Shown here: positions 17,817 to 28,550 of the stretch, piece after piece
Position numbering within the stretch: position 1 is the first letter of the stretch
Layout: every line of letters begins with the position of its first letter
NCBI RefSeq assembly: GCF_012033695.1
Contig: NZ_JAAVJI010000003.1
Coordinates: forward strand, 372,001 to 436,000
Direction of reading: 5' to 3'
Origin: Pseudomonas quercus
GTDB lineage: Bacteria > Pseudomonadota > Gammaproteobacteria > Pseudomonadales > Pseudomonadaceae
Length of the DNA stretch: 64,000 nt
Made by a program: the position numbers and the translations under genes
The notes under the pieces: model-generated
What the model was told of the DNA's origin: nothing
Database searches by the model: none
The model's input: only the letters and a program-made list of their open reading frames with translations

Positions 17817-18566
17817 TCAAAGCTGCTGCATCATCTTGCGCACACCGGCCACATGGCGGCGGCTGACAATCAATGCGTCACCATTGAGCCCCTTGAGGTA
17901 CAGCTGAAAGTGACCCACGGGCGTACGCTGAAGCTTTTCTATTCGCTCCCGGGCCACCAGCGCATTGCGGTGGATACGCACAAACCGGTCGCCAAACTCG
18001 TCTTCGAGGGCCTTGAGCGGTTCATCCAGTAACACCTCGCCGCTCTCGTGGCGAAGCGTGACGTACTTATGATCAGCAATGAAATAGATGACCTGATCCA
18101 TGGGAATCAGCTCAATGCCCTTGCGCGTACGTGCGCTGATATGGGTGCGGGGGCCCGTACTGCCGGCACTGGCGGCTGGCCGGGTAAGTGCGGCCAATGT
18201 CACGCGGTTGGGTCGCTCTGCCCGTTTCAATGCATCAGACAACTTGTCCGAACTTACCGGTTTCACAAGGTAGCGAACTTCGTTGTTCTCAAAGGCGCTG
18301 ACGGCAAACTCGTCCTGCCCGGCGCAGAATACGATGGCCGGCGGAGCGTCTCGTTCGCAGAGCTTTGCAGCAACCTGTAGGCCATCGAGGCCAGGCATGC
18401 GGACGTCCAGCAGCACCACATCTGGCTTAAGGCTATCGATCAGCGTCAAGGCCTCGGCGCCGTTTCCTGCGCCTGGCTCCAGGACGCTGTACCCTTCGAG
18501 GTCGCTGACCATTCGGCTCAGTTTCTCGCGGGCCATGGGTTCGTCATCAACGATCAGGACATTCAT
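17817..18566 (-). CDS. algR: LytTR-family response regulator AlgR
   Basis: 249-residue response regulator. The receiver domain (residues 1-115) has the acidic pair in VDDEP, phosphoacceptor Asp54 in VLLDVRMPG, and Lys in YLVKPV. The C-terminal LytTR DNA-binding domain (about 145-245) has ISARTRKGIELIP and FVRIHRNALVARERIEKL. In P. aeruginosa AlgR controls alginate, type IV pili and rhamnolipids and is paired with FimS/AlgZ, encoded next to it. Here no sensor kinase gene is present between algR and argH. Confidence 0.95.
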   Translation of the reverse strand: MNVLIVDDEPMAREKLSRMVSDLEGYSVLEPGAGNGAEALTLIDSLKPDVVLLDVRMPGLDGLQVAAKLCERDAPPAIVFCAGQDEFAVSAFENNEVRYLVKPVSSDKLSDALKRAERPNRVTLAALTRPAASAGSTGPRTHISARTRKGIELIPMDQVIYFIADHKYVTLRHESGEVLLDEPLKALEDEFGDRFVRIHRNALVARERIEKLQRTPVGHFQLYLKGLNGDALIVSRRHVAGVRKMMQQL

Positions 18567-19021
18567 AGAGTGCCGGATTCCTGGGTAAGTCTTGCGGATA
18601 AAAAGCGGAAACAGGTGAGCGGGCAGCCGTGACGGCGCTCCACGCTGAGACTGGCGCTTGTATCGAAAAGTGCCATAAGCCTCACCGATCTCTCACCTGC
18701 GCTTGCAGGCATGGGTGTTAAAGCTGCTATCGCAAGGGGGGTAGTGCTGTAATTGAGGCGCAACTGATCTCTCCCTGGTCGCCTGCCATTGCCCCCCAAA
18801 AGGACAAGGTCTGTGCTCGTAGCATCAGGCCTTTGGACGGGCCAATGCACACGATTGCGGCGTCCTTCTCACTGTAGACGCTTGTTAGCGCAATATTGCT
18901 CAATCGCCCTGCCTCCTTTTAGCCAGCGGCCAAGCGTTGGCCATGCAACGGCGGCACGCAGCCCTTGCAGGGCAACCCTGCTATGATGCAGCCCTCCCGT
19001 TCGAACCTCTACGAGCCTTTC
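18567..19021 (+). other. 455-base intergenic region between algR and argH
   Basis: No ORF here looks coding; the short frames in it have no recognisable family and poor codon patterns. In P. aeruginosa this position holds the sensor gene fimS/algZ, which I do not find, nor any clear remnant of it. A TATGAT hexamer near 18980 could be a -10 element for argH. Otherwise I see nothing I can name. Confidence 0.5.
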
Positions 19022-20416
19022 ATGAGCACCGACAAGACCAATCAGTCCTGGGGCGGCCGCTTCAGCGAACCCGTCGACGCCTTCGTCGCCCGTTTCACCG
19101 CTTCGGTCAGCTTTGACCGCCGCCTGTATCGCCATGACATCATGGGCTCGGTGGCCCATGCCACCATGCTGGCGCAAGTGGGGGTACTGACAGAGGCAGA
19201 ACGAGACACCATCGTTGAGGGGCTAAGCACGATCCAGGCCGAGATCGAAGCCGGTGAGTTCGATTGGCGCACGGACCTTGAGGACGTGCACATGAACATC
19301 GAGGCCCGCCTCACCGATCGCATTGGTGTCACGGGAAAAAAATTACACACCGGCCGAAGCCGTAACGACCAGGTGGCTACCGATATCCGCCTCTGGCTAC
19401 GCGATGAGATCGATACCATCCTGGCCGAGATCACGCGCCTTCAGGAAGGCTTGCTGACCCTTGCCGAGCGCGAGGCGGGTACCCTCATGCCAGGCTTCAC
19501 GCACTTGCAGACAGCACAGCCTGTGACGTTCGGTCATCACCTGCTGGCCTGGTTTGAAATGCTCAGCCGGGACTACGAACGTCTCGTCGATTGCCGCAAG
19601 CGTACCAATCGCATGCCGCTGGGCAGCGCCGCCCTCGCAGGCACCACCTACCCCATCGACCGGGAAGCAACCTGCGCGCTGCTGGGTTTCGAAGCCGTCA
19701 GTGGAAACTCGCTGGACGGCGTATCCGATCGGGATTTCGCCATCGAATTCTGCGCGGTGGCCAGCCTGGCCATGATGCACCTGTCACGTTTCTCCGAAGA
19801 ACTGGTGCTGTGGACCAGCGCGCAATTCCAGTTCATCGACCTGCCAGACCGCTTCTGCACTGGCAGCTCCATCATGCCTCAGAAGAAAAACCCGGATGTG
19901 CCGGAGCTGGTACGGGGCAAGAGCGGCCGCGTATTCGGCGCGCTGATGGGCCTGCTCACCCTGATGAAGGGGCAGCCCCTGGCCTATAACAAGGACAATC
20001 AGGAAGACAAGGAGCCGCTGTTCGACGCCGCGGATACCTTACGCGACTCGTTGCGCGCCTTCGCCGACATGGTGCCAGCTATCAAGCCCCGCCCGGACGT
20101 AATGCGCGAAGCCGCGCTACGCGGTTTCTCCACTGCTACAGACCTGGCCGACTACCTTGTACGCCGTGGCCTGCCCTTCCGCGATTGCCACGAAATCGTC
20201 GGCCATGCTGTGAAATATGGCGTAGACACCGGCAAGGACCTGGCCGAGATGAGCCTTGAGGAGCTGCGCCAGTTCAGCGCCCATATCGATGGCGATGTGT
20301 TTGAAGTGCTGACGCTGGAAGGCTCGGTGAACGCCCGTGACCATGTGGGGGGCACTGCGCCTGCACAGGTAATGGCAGCTGTCATCCGTGGCCGCTCTCT
20401 GATTGCCCAACGCTAA
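19022..20416 (+). CDS. argH: Argininosuccinate lyase
   Basis: 464-residue enzyme of the fumarase/aspartase superfamily, last step of arginine synthesis. The signature [16 protein letters not shown] is present with the flexible catalytic loop serine, together with the N-terminal [13 protein letters not shown], the [13 protein letters not shown] block and [14 protein letters not shown]. The start at 19022 (MSTDKTNQ) is the conserved one; 19 upstream codons read through the promoter. Divergent from algR. Confidence 0.97.
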   Translation: MSTDKTNQSWGGRFSEPVDAFVARFTASVSFDRRLYRHDIMGSVAHATMLAQVGVLTEAERDTIVEGLSTIQAEIEAGEFDWRTDLEDVHMNIEARLTDRIGVTGKKLHTGRSRNDQVATDIRLWLRDEIDTILAEITRLQEGLLTLAEREAGTLMPGFTHLQTAQPVTFGHHLLAWFEMLSRDYERLVDCRKRTNRMPLGSAALAGTTYPIDREATCALLGFEAVSGNSLDGVSDRDFAIEFCAVASLAMMHLSRFSEELVLWTSAQFQFIDLPDRFCTGSSIMPQKKNPDVPELVRGKSGRVFGALMGLLTLMKGQPLAYNKDNQEDKEPLFDAADTLRDSLRAFADMVPAIKPRPDVMREAALRGFSTATDLADYLVRRGLPFRDCHEIVGHAVKYGVDTGKDLAEMSLEELRQFSAHIDGDVFEVLTLEGSVNARDHVGGTAPAQVMAAVIRGRSLIAQR

Positions 20417-20425
20417 GGCCTGACA

Positions 20426-20698
20426 ATGAACGACGAACTCAACGATGAAGACTTTGCCGAGGCAACCCTGACCGAGGCCATCCGCAACCAGCTGGAAAAT
20501 GATGAACCCCCAGCGGCCAAAGCCACTTTCAACAAACTCAAACTGGTGGGATACGAAGAAGACGATATCCTGAACCTCATGGCCCACGTGCTGGCGATCG
20601 AGATCGACAACATGCTCAAGGCCGACCGCCCCTTCGACGGGGCATGGTACGAGGCGGCGCTTCGTGCGCTACCTGAACTTCCTGAAGAGGAAGCCTGA
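20426..20698 (+). CDS. Small conserved acidic protein, function unknown
   Basis: 90-residue acidic protein (MNDELNDEDFAEATLTEAI start, PEEEA end), with no signal or membrane segment and predicted helices. It follows argH by nine bases and is probably cotranscribed. I believe a protein of this type is found after argH in other Pseudomonas, but I do not recognise a domain. The central KATFNKLKLVGYEEDDILNL could be a small helical protein-interaction module. Confidence 0.75.
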   Translation: MNDELNDEDFAEATLTEAIRNQLENDEPPAAKATFNKLKLVGYEEDDILNLMAHVLAIEIDNMLKADRPFDGAWYEAALRALPELPEEEA

Positions 20699-20774
20699 CC
20701 CGTCGAGTGGCCCACGGGGCATACCTAAAGCCGGTATGCCTCATCGACGACAACAACAATAGCGAGGCCGCTTC

Positions 20775-21020
20775 ATGACTTACAGCACGGAATTGATTGC
20801 CGAAATCGAATTGCTGTCCCTGTTCAACCTTGCCAACACCCAAGAAGGGTTGAAAGTCCATCATACGGCGGCACCTGCCGCCATTGCGGCAGCGCTACGG
20901 CTGCACGACAAAGAGCTGCTCACCCAGCCCGATGGGGGCTACCTCACCAGCCTTGGCCTTGAAGCTGCGCGACATGCGCAAGCGCTCACCACCATACTGA
21001 CGGCCACAGAAAACGCCTGA
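20775..21020 (+). CDS. TIGR02647 family small protein, putative DNA-binding
   Basis: 81-residue protein. ELIAEIELLSLFNLANTQEGLKVH followed by the GYLTSLGLEAARHAQAL ending matches the small family TIGR02647, seen mainly in Pseudomonas and relatives and annotated as DNA-binding without strong proof. GAGG lies upstream of the ATG. It sits between the argH operon and cyaA on the same strand. Confidence 0.8.
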   Translation: MTYSTELIAEIELLSLFNLANTQEGLKVHHTAAPAAIAAALRLHDKELLTQPDGGYLTSLGLEAARHAQALTTILTATENA

Positions 21021-21093
21021 CCACCCTCAACCTTGAGCCAAACCAGCCGATAACACCTATAGGTCGTTGTCGGCCTGATGGCCTGAGCATGAG

Positions 21094-23928
21094 ATGACCC
21101 GTACTCGCGAGATCCGCCCTGACCTGGGTACAGGCATCGATCGCAAGGTGCTGGCCCATCTGCGCCAGCGTTTTCTTAGGGTCAATGCCGGTCGCTTGGA
21201 GCGCGCCCTGGAAGGGTTCGGCAGCCGCCAGCAGTCCGTGTTGCGCCTGATGCCATTGCTGTTCCACGTGAACCATCCCTTACTGCCGGGTTATGTGTCA
21301 GGGTTCACCCCAGCAGGGCTGAGCGCGTACGAACCCGACGAGGAGACCCTGGCCGAAGCACAGCGCCTTACCCGCTCTTTCAGCTACAAGCCACGTCGAG
21401 GTAACGCCCCTACGCCTGTGCAGGGGCTTTTTCTGATGGGGAGCCTGGGCAGCCTGGCCCAGGAGGAAGGCAGCGACATGGATGTATGGGTGTGCCATGC
21501 CTCCGACCTCGACCCTCAAGCGTGCGACGAGCTGCGACGCAAAGCCCACGCTATCGAGGTTTGGGCCGAGAGCCAGGGTGCCGAAGTACATTTCTTCCTG
21601 ATCGACTGCGAGCGCTTCGTTCGGGAAGACCGCGACAACGCTCTCAGTTCGGATGACAGCGGTACGACCCAGCACTACCTGCTACTGGACGAGTTTTACC
21701 GTACCGCCATCTGGCTAGCCGGGCGCACCCCCCTGTGGTGGCTGGTACCTGCCTATGAGGAAGCGAATTACGCTGGTTTCACCCAAGCCCTGCTAAGCAA
21801 ACGGTTCGTTCGCCAGCAAGACGTACTGGACCTGGGAAACCTGTCGCATATTCCGCCAGGCGAATACCTCGGTGCTGGCCTGTGGCAACTGTTCAAAGGC
21901 CTGGCGTCACCCTACAAGTCTCTGCTCAAGCTGTTACTGACGGAGGTGTATGCCGCGCAGCATCCCGCTGTGCAGTGTGTAAGCCTGCAGTTCAAGCAGG
22001 CGGTGTATGCGGGCCGGCTGATACTGGATGAGCTGGACCCTTACCTGATGGTCTATCGCCGTATCGAGACATACCTGCTCGCCCGCAGCCAACATGATCG
22101 GCTGGAGCTGGTACGGCGCAGCTTGTACGTGAAGGTGAACCGGAAGGTCAGCCTGGCGCGCCCTGAGCGCACCAAGAGTTGGCAGCTATGCGTTATGCAG
22201 CAGCTGGTTACCGAGTGGCACTGGAGCGAGCAACAGGTTCGCCTGCTGGACCACCGTAACCAGTGGAAAGTGGCTCAGGTCATTTATGAGCGCCAGGCAC
22301 TGGTGGGTGAATTGAACAACAGCTATCAATTCCTCACGCGCTTTTCGCATGTGCAACAGGCCAGCAGCCCGGCCAACCGCAAGGACCTCAACGTGTTGGG
22401 GCGCCGCCTCTATGCAGCCTTTGACCGGCGTGCAGGCAAGGTTGAACGCCTGAACCCTGGCATTGCGCCCGACTTGGCCGAGCACACCATTACCTTGGTA
22501 GAGGTCCCTGACCGCCGTGAAGCAGGAAAGCGCCTCTGGTGCCTGTACCGCGGCAACCTTGGCGCATTTGAGTACGAGCACCACACGCCGTTGAAACGCA
22601 GCCATGAGCTGATTGCGCTGCTGACTTGGGGGCACCTCAACGGCATTATCGATACGGCCACCCGTATCGCGCTTCATCCGGGAGAGTCGGACCTGTCGGA
22701 GCTTGAGCTATTCAATGTGCTGGGTGCCCTGCAGCGCACGGTGTCACTGCCTATGCCGGCTGTCAGTGAGGCGCAGTTGCTACAACCCAGTGTGCCGGCC
22801 GAGGTGCTGCTGATCGTAAACGTGGGCGTAGACCCGCTCAGGCACCACCGGGAACTCAACATTCTGATGACCACGGAGCGCACCGACTCGCTTAGCTACG
22901 CTGCTGCAGGTGACAACCTTGTACTAACGTTGGACCAAGTGACTGTGAACAGTTGGAACGAAGTGCTGTACCACCGCTATGACAGCCGCCACGCCTTGCT
23001 CGACTGCCTGCGCGATTACCTGAATGGGCTGCCAGGGCACAAGGCGCCCAAGCTGCAGGTAGGCTGCTATTGCCACAACCGCGCCCACGCGATCAGTACA
23101 CGGGTGAAGGACCTGTTTGACACCGCAGTGCAGCTGCTGGCCCGCGACCTGGGGCACCGTTATCTGATTCAGGTCCAGCAACAGTACCATGTGCTGGAGC
23201 TTGCACCTGGCCATGTGCGTCATGTGCCGCTGCCAGGCCTGCCCGTGCTGCTTGACTACCTGGCCAGGCCTCTCAAGCGTTACAGCCCCCTGCATTTGGA
23301 TACCTATGCTCTGGGCGGCCATGAGCTGTCGCTGATATTGCCGCATGCCCACCCCGACTGCGTGCAGGTTTTCTACAGCCCGCAGGGGCATGAGGCGCTG
23401 GTGTACGTGCTGGATGAATACAACAGCCTGTGGCTCCAGCCATTTGCGTTCCATGATGAGGCTGGGCTATTGCTGCCACTGCAACGCTTTCTTCGAAGCG
23501 TGGCGTATCGACGCGAAACCCGAATGGCTGCGGATAGCCCCCCTGCCCTCGGCCCGTTGTACTACCGAATCAATAACGCACCAGGGCAGCGCCGCAGCGT
23601 CGAACGCCGCCATCCTTCAGAGCCCGACGACAGCAGCGGCTTTTACGCCGTGCAAGCCATTCTGCACAAGAAGCCAGGAGGCGCGCCCCGTGTAACCTTG
23701 TTCTGCCATCAGAAAGAATTCAGCGAGGCTGAGCACGGAGACAGGCTGTACCTGGAAGTAGCCCGCGAGATACTGCAGCAGCGGCACGGTACAGAGGGCT
23801 ACCGCTGCTACATCACAGACCTGGATTTGTCTGGGCTGAGCGGCGACCTGCAACTGTCCAGCAACACCTACCTACGTTACAAGGCCACTTTGGAAGAAGC
23901 GCTGAATGCGGCCTTGAAGAGCCTGTGA
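21094..23928 (+). CDS. cyaA: Class I adenylate cyclase
   Basis: 944-residue enzyme of the enterobacterial-type class I, making cAMP from ATP. The N-terminal catalytic half has the nucleotidyltransferase motif LMGSLGSLAQEEGSDMDVWVCH (metal-binding Asp pair in DMD) and DEFYRTAIWLAG. The long C-terminal half (about 550-944) is regulatory in this class. Length is usual for Pseudomonas CyaA. It would supply cAMP to a Vfr/Crp-type regulator encoded elsewhere. Confidence 0.95.
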   Translation: MTRTREIRPDLGTGIDRKVLAHLRQRFLRVNAGRLERALEGFGSRQQSVLRLMPLLFHVNHPLLPGYVSGFTPAGLSAYEPDEETLAEAQRLTRSFSYKPRRGNAPTPVQGLFLMGSLGSLAQEEGSDMDVWVCHASDLDPQACDELRRKAHAIEVWAESQGAEVHFFLIDCERFVREDRDNALSSDDSGTTQHYLLLDEFYRTAIWLAGRTPLWWLVPAYEEANYAGFTQALLSKRFVRQQDVLDLGNLSHIPPGEYLGAGLWQLFKGLASPYKSLLKLLLTEVYAAQHPAVQCVSLQFKQAVYAGRLILDELDPYLMVYRRIETYLLARSQHDRLELVRRSLYVKVNRKVSLARPERTKSWQLCVMQQLVTEWHWSEQQVRLLDHRNQWKVAQVIYERQALVGELNNSYQFLTRFSHVQQASSPANRKDLNVLGRRLYAAFDRRAGKVERLNPGIAPDLAEHTITLVEVPDRREAGKRLWCLYRGNLGAFEYEHHTPLKRSHELIALLTWGHLNGIIDTATRIALHPGESDLSELELFNVLGALQRTVSLPMPAVSEAQLLQPSVPAEVLLIVNVGVDPLRHHRELNILMTTERTDSLSYAAAGDNLVLTLDQVTVNSWNEVLYHRYDSRHALLDCLRDYLNGLPGHKAPKLQVGCYCHNRAHAISTRVKDLFDTAVQLLARDLGHRYLIQVQQQYHVLELAPGHVRHVPLPGLPVLLDYLARPLKRYSPLHLDTYALGGHELSLILPHAHPDCVQVFYSPQGHEALVYVLDEYNSLWLQPFAFHDEAGLLLPLQRFLRSVAYRRETRMAADSPPALGPLYYRINNAPGQRRSVERRHPSEPDDSSGFYAVQAILHKKPGGAPRVTLFCHQKEFSEAEHGDRLYLEVAREILQQRHGTEGYRCYITDLDLSGLSGDLQLSSNTYLRYKATLEEALNAALKSL

Positions 23929-23996
23929 CCAGCTCCTGAGCTACGCCCAGCCCCATAGCCATGAGCTTCTGGGGCCTATCTCCTTGCGTACTTTGC

Positions 23997-24194
23997 CTAA
24001 ACGCTGGCCTCACGCTGCTCGGCCAGTGCTCGAATCTCCCGCCGGCGCTCGTCGCTGGCCGCACGCCATTCGCGGATATGCTCCACGTGGCGGTGACACC
24101 CTTGGCAATAGCGGTCTTCGTCCAGCTTGCACAGGCTTACACAGGGCGACTTCACGGCTGTGCTGATATTGCTGTAGAGGGGTTTGGCGGCCAT
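23997..24194 (-). CDS. DUF1289 small cysteine-rich protein
   Basis: 65-residue protein with the DUF1289 pattern SPCVSLCKLDEDRYCQGCHRHVEHIREW: four cysteines that could bind a metal or Fe-S cluster, followed by a charged helical tail. Its ATG overlaps the stop of cyaY, so it is co-translated with an iron-donor protein, which loosely suggests iron-related work; the function is unknown. Confidence 0.85.
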   Translation of the reverse strand: MAAKPLYSNISTAVKSPCVSLCKLDEDRYCQGCHRHVEHIREWRAASDERRREIRALAEQREASV

Positions 24195-24526
24195 CAGATG
24201 TCGTCGAAGTCCAGTTTTTCGCCAGATTGTTCGAACACAATCCTCACCAGCATTTCATTGAGCAGCTCGTCCGAAGAATCGCACATCCACTGCCGCGACT
24301 CTTCGCTGTAGTCGAAGTGAAAGCCCCCTGAACGGGCGGCCAACCAGAGCTGGCGCAGGGGTGCCTGACGGCTGAAGATCAGTTGGGTGCCATTATCGAA
24401 ACGCACGGTCAACACGCCGCCGGAGCTTTCCACGTCCACGTCCAGGCCACTCTCATCGAACACGTCTTCCAGGGCTTCCTGGGTCTTGTCCACCAGATCG
24501 TGGAAACGCGCTTCAGTCAAACTCAT
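24194..24526 (-). CDS. cyaY: Frataxin-like iron donor protein CyaY
   Basis: 110-residue frataxin homologue acting in Fe-S cluster assembly. [21 protein letters not shown] and the acidic first helix are typical, as is the [26 protein letters not shown] beta-sheet core. The start at 24526 is the family start; a longer frame to 24676 reads the divergent promoter and is rejected. It is divergent from lptM with 177 bases between. Confidence 0.93.
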   Translation of the reverse strand: MSLTEARFHDLVDKTQEALEDVFDESGLDVDVESSGGVLTVRFDNGTQLIFSRQAPLRQLWLAARSGGFHFDYSEESRQWMCDSSDELLNEMLVRIVFEQSGEKLDFDDI

Positions 24527-24703
24527 GAGCAACCTCAGTATCGAACGGGCCAGACAACTGCGGCACGATACGAGCAGATCCAGGCGAATGCAAAGACTAT
24601 CGGCCAATGGGCTGCCGCTCGGCGGGGTGGTCATTTCGTAGGCAAGCTGACAGCTCGCCGGTATACTCGGGCGCAACTGACGGTTTATACAAAGGATTTC
24701 GCC

Positions 24704-24838
24704 ATGAAGCGCCTGATCGCCTCATTCGCTGCGCTCGTCGCGGTTGCCTGCCTCGTGTCTGCCTGTGGCCAGAAGGGCCCGCTGTATCTTCCGGACGACG
24801 CCAAACACGACGGCCATAGCCAGTCGCAACACGAATAA
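24704..24838 (+). CDS. lptM: Small outer-membrane lipoprotein LptM (LppL/YifL type)
   Basis: 44-residue lipoprotein. A lipoprotein signal ends in the lipobox LVSAC (cysteine at residue 21), followed by [11 protein letters not shown], the hallmark of YifL/LppL proteins. The E. coli homologue, renamed LptM, helps LptD oxidative maturation in LPS export. AAAGGA lies 7 bases upstream of the ATG. It is followed by lysA after eight bases and heads the lysA-dapF-xerC operon. Confidence 0.9.
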   Translation: MKRLIASFAALVAVACLVSACGQKGPLYLPDDAKHDGHSQSQHE

Positions 24839-24846
24839 GGGTCGAT

Positions 24847-26094
24847 ATGAACGCTTTTCAATACCGCGACGGTGAGCTGTTCGCGGAGGGCGTAGCGTTG
24901 TCGGCCATTGCCAAGCGCTTCGGCACCCCCACCTACGTTTACTCACGGGCCCATATCGAAGCCCAGTACCGCAGCTACGCCGACGCCCTGCAAGGGGTGG
25001 AGCACCTGGTGTGCTACGCGGTGAAAGCCAACTCGAACCTGGCCTTGCTCAACGTGCTGGCGCGCCTGGGGGCCGGTTTCGATATCGTGTCCGGTGGTGA
25101 ACTGGAGCGGGTTCTGGCCGCCGGCGGGCGTGCCGACCGTGTCGTGTTTTCTGGCGTTGGCAAAACCCGCGCCGACATGCGCCGGGCGCTGGAGGTAGGC
25201 GTTCATTGCTTCAACGTAGAGTCCGCTGACGAGCTCGAGCGCCTGCAGGCGGTCGCCGCCGACATGAACTTGCGTGCTCCTGTATCGCTACGTGTGAACC
25301 CGGACGTGGACGCCGGCACCCACCCGTACATTTCTACAGGCCTGAAAGAAAACAAGTTTGGCATTTCTATCGAGCAGGCCGAGAGCGTGTACCTGCGTGC
25401 GGCGCAATTGCCCAACCTGGACGTGGTCGGTGTCGACTGCCATATCGGTTCTCAACTGACCACATTGGAACCGTTCCTGGACGCACTTGACCGCCTGCTG
25501 GCGCTGACAGACCGCCTGGGCGAATGCGGTATTCACCTGCGCCATATCGACCTTGGCGGCGGCGTAGGCGTGCGGTATCGAGACGAAACGCCACCGCCGG
25601 TCAGTGACTATATCCAAGCCGTACGGGAACGTACTGCAGGCCGTGGCCTGGCGCTGCTGTTTGAACCTGGCCGGTATATCGTAGCCAATGCAGGCGTGCT
25701 GGTGACCCAGGTGGAATACCTCAAGCACACCGAGCACAAGGATTTTGCCATCGTCGACGCGGCCATGAACGACCTTATCCGCCCGGCGCTGTACCAGGCC
25801 TGGATGGACGTGGCTGCCGTGCAGCCACGCGACACGGCAACCCGCACCTACGACATCGTCGGCCCTATCTGTGAGACGGGTGACTTCCTGGCCAAGGACC
25901 GTGATCTGGCCCTGGCCGAAGGTGACCTGCTGGCCGTGCACTCCGCCGGTGCCTACGGCTTTGTGATGAGCTCCAACTACAATACGCGCGGCCGTTGTGC
26001 CGAGGTGCTGGTGGCCGGGGACACGGCCCATGAAGTTCGCCGCCGTGAAACCATCACCGAGCTTTTTGCGGGCGAAAGCCTGTTGCCGGAGTAA
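24847..26094 (+). CDS. lysA: Diaminopimelate decarboxylase
   Basis: 415-residue PLP enzyme, meso-DAP to lysine. The PLP lysine is in [13 protein letters not shown], the glycine-rich phosphate loop in [14 protein letters not shown] [15 protein letters not shown] is present, and the active-site Cys/Glu of the second subunit is in GPICETGDF. Alanine-racemase-fold barrel followed by a C-terminal beta domain. It makes the final lysine step next to dapF, the preceding step. Confidence 0.97.
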   Translation: MNAFQYRDGELFAEGVALSAIAKRFGTPTYVYSRAHIEAQYRSYADALQGVEHLVCYAVKANSNLALLNVLARLGAGFDIVSGGELERVLAAGGRADRVVFSGVGKTRADMRRALEVGVHCFNVESADELERLQAVAADMNLRAPVSLRVNPDVDAGTHPYISTGLKENKFGISIEQAESVYLRAAQLPNLDVVGVDCHIGSQLTTLEPFLDALDRLLALTDRLGECGIHLRHIDLGGGVGVRYRDETPPPVSDYIQAVRERTAGRGLALLFEPGRYIVANAGVLVTQVEYLKHTEHKDFAIVDAAMNDLIRPALYQAWMDVAAVQPRDTATRTYDIVGPICETGDFLAKDRDLALAEGDLLAVHSAGAYGFVMSSNYNTRGRCAEVLVAGDTAHEVRRRETITELFAGESLLPE

Positions 26095-26099
26095 TAGCC

Positions 26100-26930
26100 A
26101 TGCTCCTGCGTTTTACCAAGATGCATGGCTTGGGCAATGACTTCATGGTGATCGACCTGGTCAGCCAGCATGCCCACATTACCCCCAAGCACGCTCGCCA
26201 ATGGGGCGACCGCAACACGGGTGTCGGTTTCGATCAGTTGTTGCTCGTCGAAGCGCCCACCAACCCGGACGTGGATTTCCGGTACCGGATCTTCAATGCC
26301 GACGGCTCCGAGGTGGAGCAATGCGGCAACGGCGCGCGCTGCTTCGCACGGTTCGTACTGGACAAACGCCTAACGGCGAAGAAGAAGATCCGCGTTGAGG
26401 TCAAGAAGGGTGTTATCGAACTGGACGTTCAGAATGACGGCCAGGTGCGTGTGGACATGGGCCCTCCCCGGCTGTCCCCGGCCCAGGTACCGTTCCAGGC
26501 TGAGCATGACCAACTTACTCATGTGCTGGAGGTGGACGGCGTAGCCTATGACATCGCGGCGCTGTCCATGGGTAACCCTCACGCCGTGGTGCGCGTGGAC
26601 GATGTGGAGGCCGCGCCGGTTCAGGTGTTAGGGCCGCGGATCGAACACCATTCGCGCTTTCCGGAACGCGTCAATGCAGGCTTCTTGCAGGTAATCGATC
26701 GCCAGCGGGGTAAGCTTCGTGTATGGGAGCGCGGCGCAGGTGAAACGCGCGCCTGTGGCACCGGTGCCTGCGCAGCGGCCGTTGCGGCCATTGCCCAAGG
26801 CTGGATGGACTCACCCCTGACCCTGGACTTGCCCGGCGGCAGGCTTGCATTGGAATGGGCCGGGCCGGGCCAACCTGTGTTGATGACCGGCCCTGCCGTA
26901 CGCGTCTACGAGGGGCAAGTACGCCTCTGA
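26100..26930 (+). CDS. dapF: Diaminopimelate epimerase
   Basis: 276-residue cofactor-independent racemase converting LL-DAP to meso-DAP. Both catalytic cysteines are visible: [16 protein letters not shown] and [16 protein letters not shown]. The N terminus [12 protein letters not shown] is diagnostic. It is five bases downstream of lysA. Confidence 0.97.
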   Translation: MLLRFTKMHGLGNDFMVIDLVSQHAHITPKHARQWGDRNTGVGFDQLLLVEAPTNPDVDFRYRIFNADGSEVEQCGNGARCFARFVLDKRLTAKKKIRVEVKKGVIELDVQNDGQVRVDMGPPRLSPAQVPFQAEHDQLTHVLEVDGVAYDIAALSMGNPHAVVRVDDVEAAPVQVLGPRIEHHSRFPERVNAGFLQVIDRQRGKLRVWERGAGETRACGTGACAAAVAAIAQGWMDSPLTLDLPGGRLALEWAGPGQPVLMTGPAVRVYEGQVRL

Positions 26931-26949
26931 CCATGGGAGCTCAACCACG

Positions 26950-27645
26950 ATGAGTCACGAACCTGATACCAAGGGCGAGGTTGATGCCGCGGCTGTAGTG
27001 GCGTACCTGGAGCAGCACCCCTCGTTTTTTGTTGACCATCAAGCGCTGCTGGCCACCTTGCATATCCCACACCAGCGGGGCGATACCATCTCGCTGGTCG
27101 AGCATCAACTGGCCCTGCTGAGAGGTCGCAATACCGAACTGCGGCAACGGCTGGCACAGTTGATGGACGTGGCACGCGACAACGATCGCCTGTTCGACAA
27201 GACACGCCGGTTGATGCTGGAGCTACTGGACGCCACCAGCCTTGAAGAGGTAGTGATGGCGATGGACGACAGCCTGCGCCAGTCGTTCAAGGTGCCTTTT
27301 GTGAGCCTTGTGCTGTTTACGGACGTGCCCACCTCAGTAGGCCGCTCGGTCACCCTTGGCGAAGCCCAGCATGCCCTAGGCGCATTGCTGGCCGACCCCC
27401 GGCCGGTGACCGGCGTGCTGCGTCAGCATGAACTGGAGTTCCTCTTCGGCACAGAGCATCCTCAAGTCGCCTCCACTGCCCTAGCACCGCTGGTCCACCA
27501 AGGTGTAATCGGCGTGCTCGCCATTGGTAGCAGCGACGCCGATCATTACAAGAGTTCGGTAGGCACGCTGTTTCTGGCCCACATTGCTGAAGTGCTCAGC
27601 CGCGTGCTACCGCGCTTCACAAGCATGCCCAGGCCAGTACGATGA
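26950..27645 (+). CDS. DUF484 family protein (YigA-like)
   Basis: 231-residue protein with an N-terminal helical stretch ([26 protein letters not shown]), a coiled coil, and a GAF-like C-terminal half ([26 protein letters not shown]). The dapF-DUF484-xerC-phosphatase order is conserved across gammaproteobacteria, which suggests a link to XerC or cell-wall growth; its role is unknown. Its stop overlaps the xerC start (ATGA). Confidence 0.88.
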   Translation: MSHEPDTKGEVDAAAVVAYLEQHPSFFVDHQALLATLHIPHQRGDTISLVEHQLALLRGRNTELRQRLAQLMDVARDNDRLFDKTRRLMLELLDATSLEEVVMAMDDSLRQSFKVPFVSLVLFTDVPTSVGRSVTLGEAQHALGALLADPRPVTGVLRQHELEFLFGTEHPQVASTALAPLVHQGVIGVLAIGSSDADHYKSSVGTLFLAHIAEVLSRVLPRFTSMPRPVR

Positions 27646-28550
27646 CCCTCCAGGCGCAATTGGCGGGCTATTACCACCATCTGCGCACCGAGCGGCAAGC
27701 GTCTGTGCATACACTGGCGGCCTACCGCAACGATTTGGCCAAAGTAGTCGAATACTGTGAGCAAACGGGCGTAGCCACTTGGCCTGAACTCACTGCACCC
27801 TTGCTGCGCCGGCTGGTTGCCCGGCTCCATCAGCATGGGCAGGCACCCAAAAGCCTCGCCCGCTTGCTTTCAGCCGTTCGTGGTTTCTATGGCTGGCTCT
27901 TGCGTGAAGCGTTATGCGATCACAACCCGGCCGTGGGGCTGGCCGCGCCCAAGGGCGAACGCCGGCTGCCCAAGGTGCTCGATGCCGACCGTGCGCAGCA
28001 GCTGCTCGATGGGGGGGCGGAGGATGATTTTCTTGGGCGGCGTGATCACGCCATGCTGGAGCTCTTCTACTCGTCTGGCCTGCGCCTGTCAGAGCTGGCG
28101 GGGCTTGATCTGACCTCGCTGGACCTGTCCGAGGGCCTGGTAGAGGTACAGGGCAAGCGCAACAAGGCGCGCGTCGTGCCTGTGGGAGGCAAGGCCCGGG
28201 AGGCCGTGCGGCAATGGTTGACCTACCGGGGCCTGGGCAGCCCTGTGGACGATGCCCTGTTCATCAGCAAACGGGGGGAGCGGCTAGGGCCGCAAGCCAT
28301 TCGCCTACGGGTGCAGGCCGCTGGGCAACGAGAACTGGGCCAAAGGCTTCACCCTCACATGCTGCGGCACTCCTTCGCCAGCCACGTGCTCGAATCCTCG
28401 CAAGACCTGCGCGCGGTCCAGGAAATGCTAGGGCACGCGGATATCTCTACCACGCAGATCTACACGCACCTGGACTTCCAGCACCTGGCCAAGGTGTACG
28501 ATAACGCGCACCCTCGCGCCAAACGCAACAAGGACACGGAACAACCATGA
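27642..28550 (+). CDS. xerC: Tyrosine recombinase XerC
   Basis: 302-residue recombinase that resolves chromosome dimers at dif with XerD. The N-terminal SAM-like core-binding domain ([26 protein letters not shown]) is followed by the catalytic domain with Arg in SGLRLSEL, His239 and Arg242 in HMLRH, His in GHADISTTQ and the Tyr nucleophile in IYTHL. All catalytic residues are intact. It overlaps both neighbours by four bases. Confidence 0.95.
   Translation: MTLQAQLAGYYHHLRTERQASVHTLAAYRNDLAKVVEYCEQTGVATWPELTAPLLRRLVARLHQHGQAPKSLARLLSAVRGFYGWLLREALCDHNPAVGLAAPKGERRLPKVLDADRAQQLLDGGAEDDFLGRRDHAMLELFYSSGLRLSELAGLDLTSLDLSEGLVEVQGKRNKARVVPVGGKAREAVRQWLTYRGLGSPVDDALFISKRGERLGPQAIRLRVQAAGQRELGQRLHPHMLRHSFASHVLESSQDLRAVQEMLGHADISTTQIYTHLDFQHLAKVYDNAHPRAKRNKDTEQP

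Noticed and set aside
18563..18850. 95-codon minus-strand ORF between algR and argH as an AlgZ remnant
   Set aside because: Its translation shows no histidine kinase or membrane pattern and looks like random GC-rich frame.
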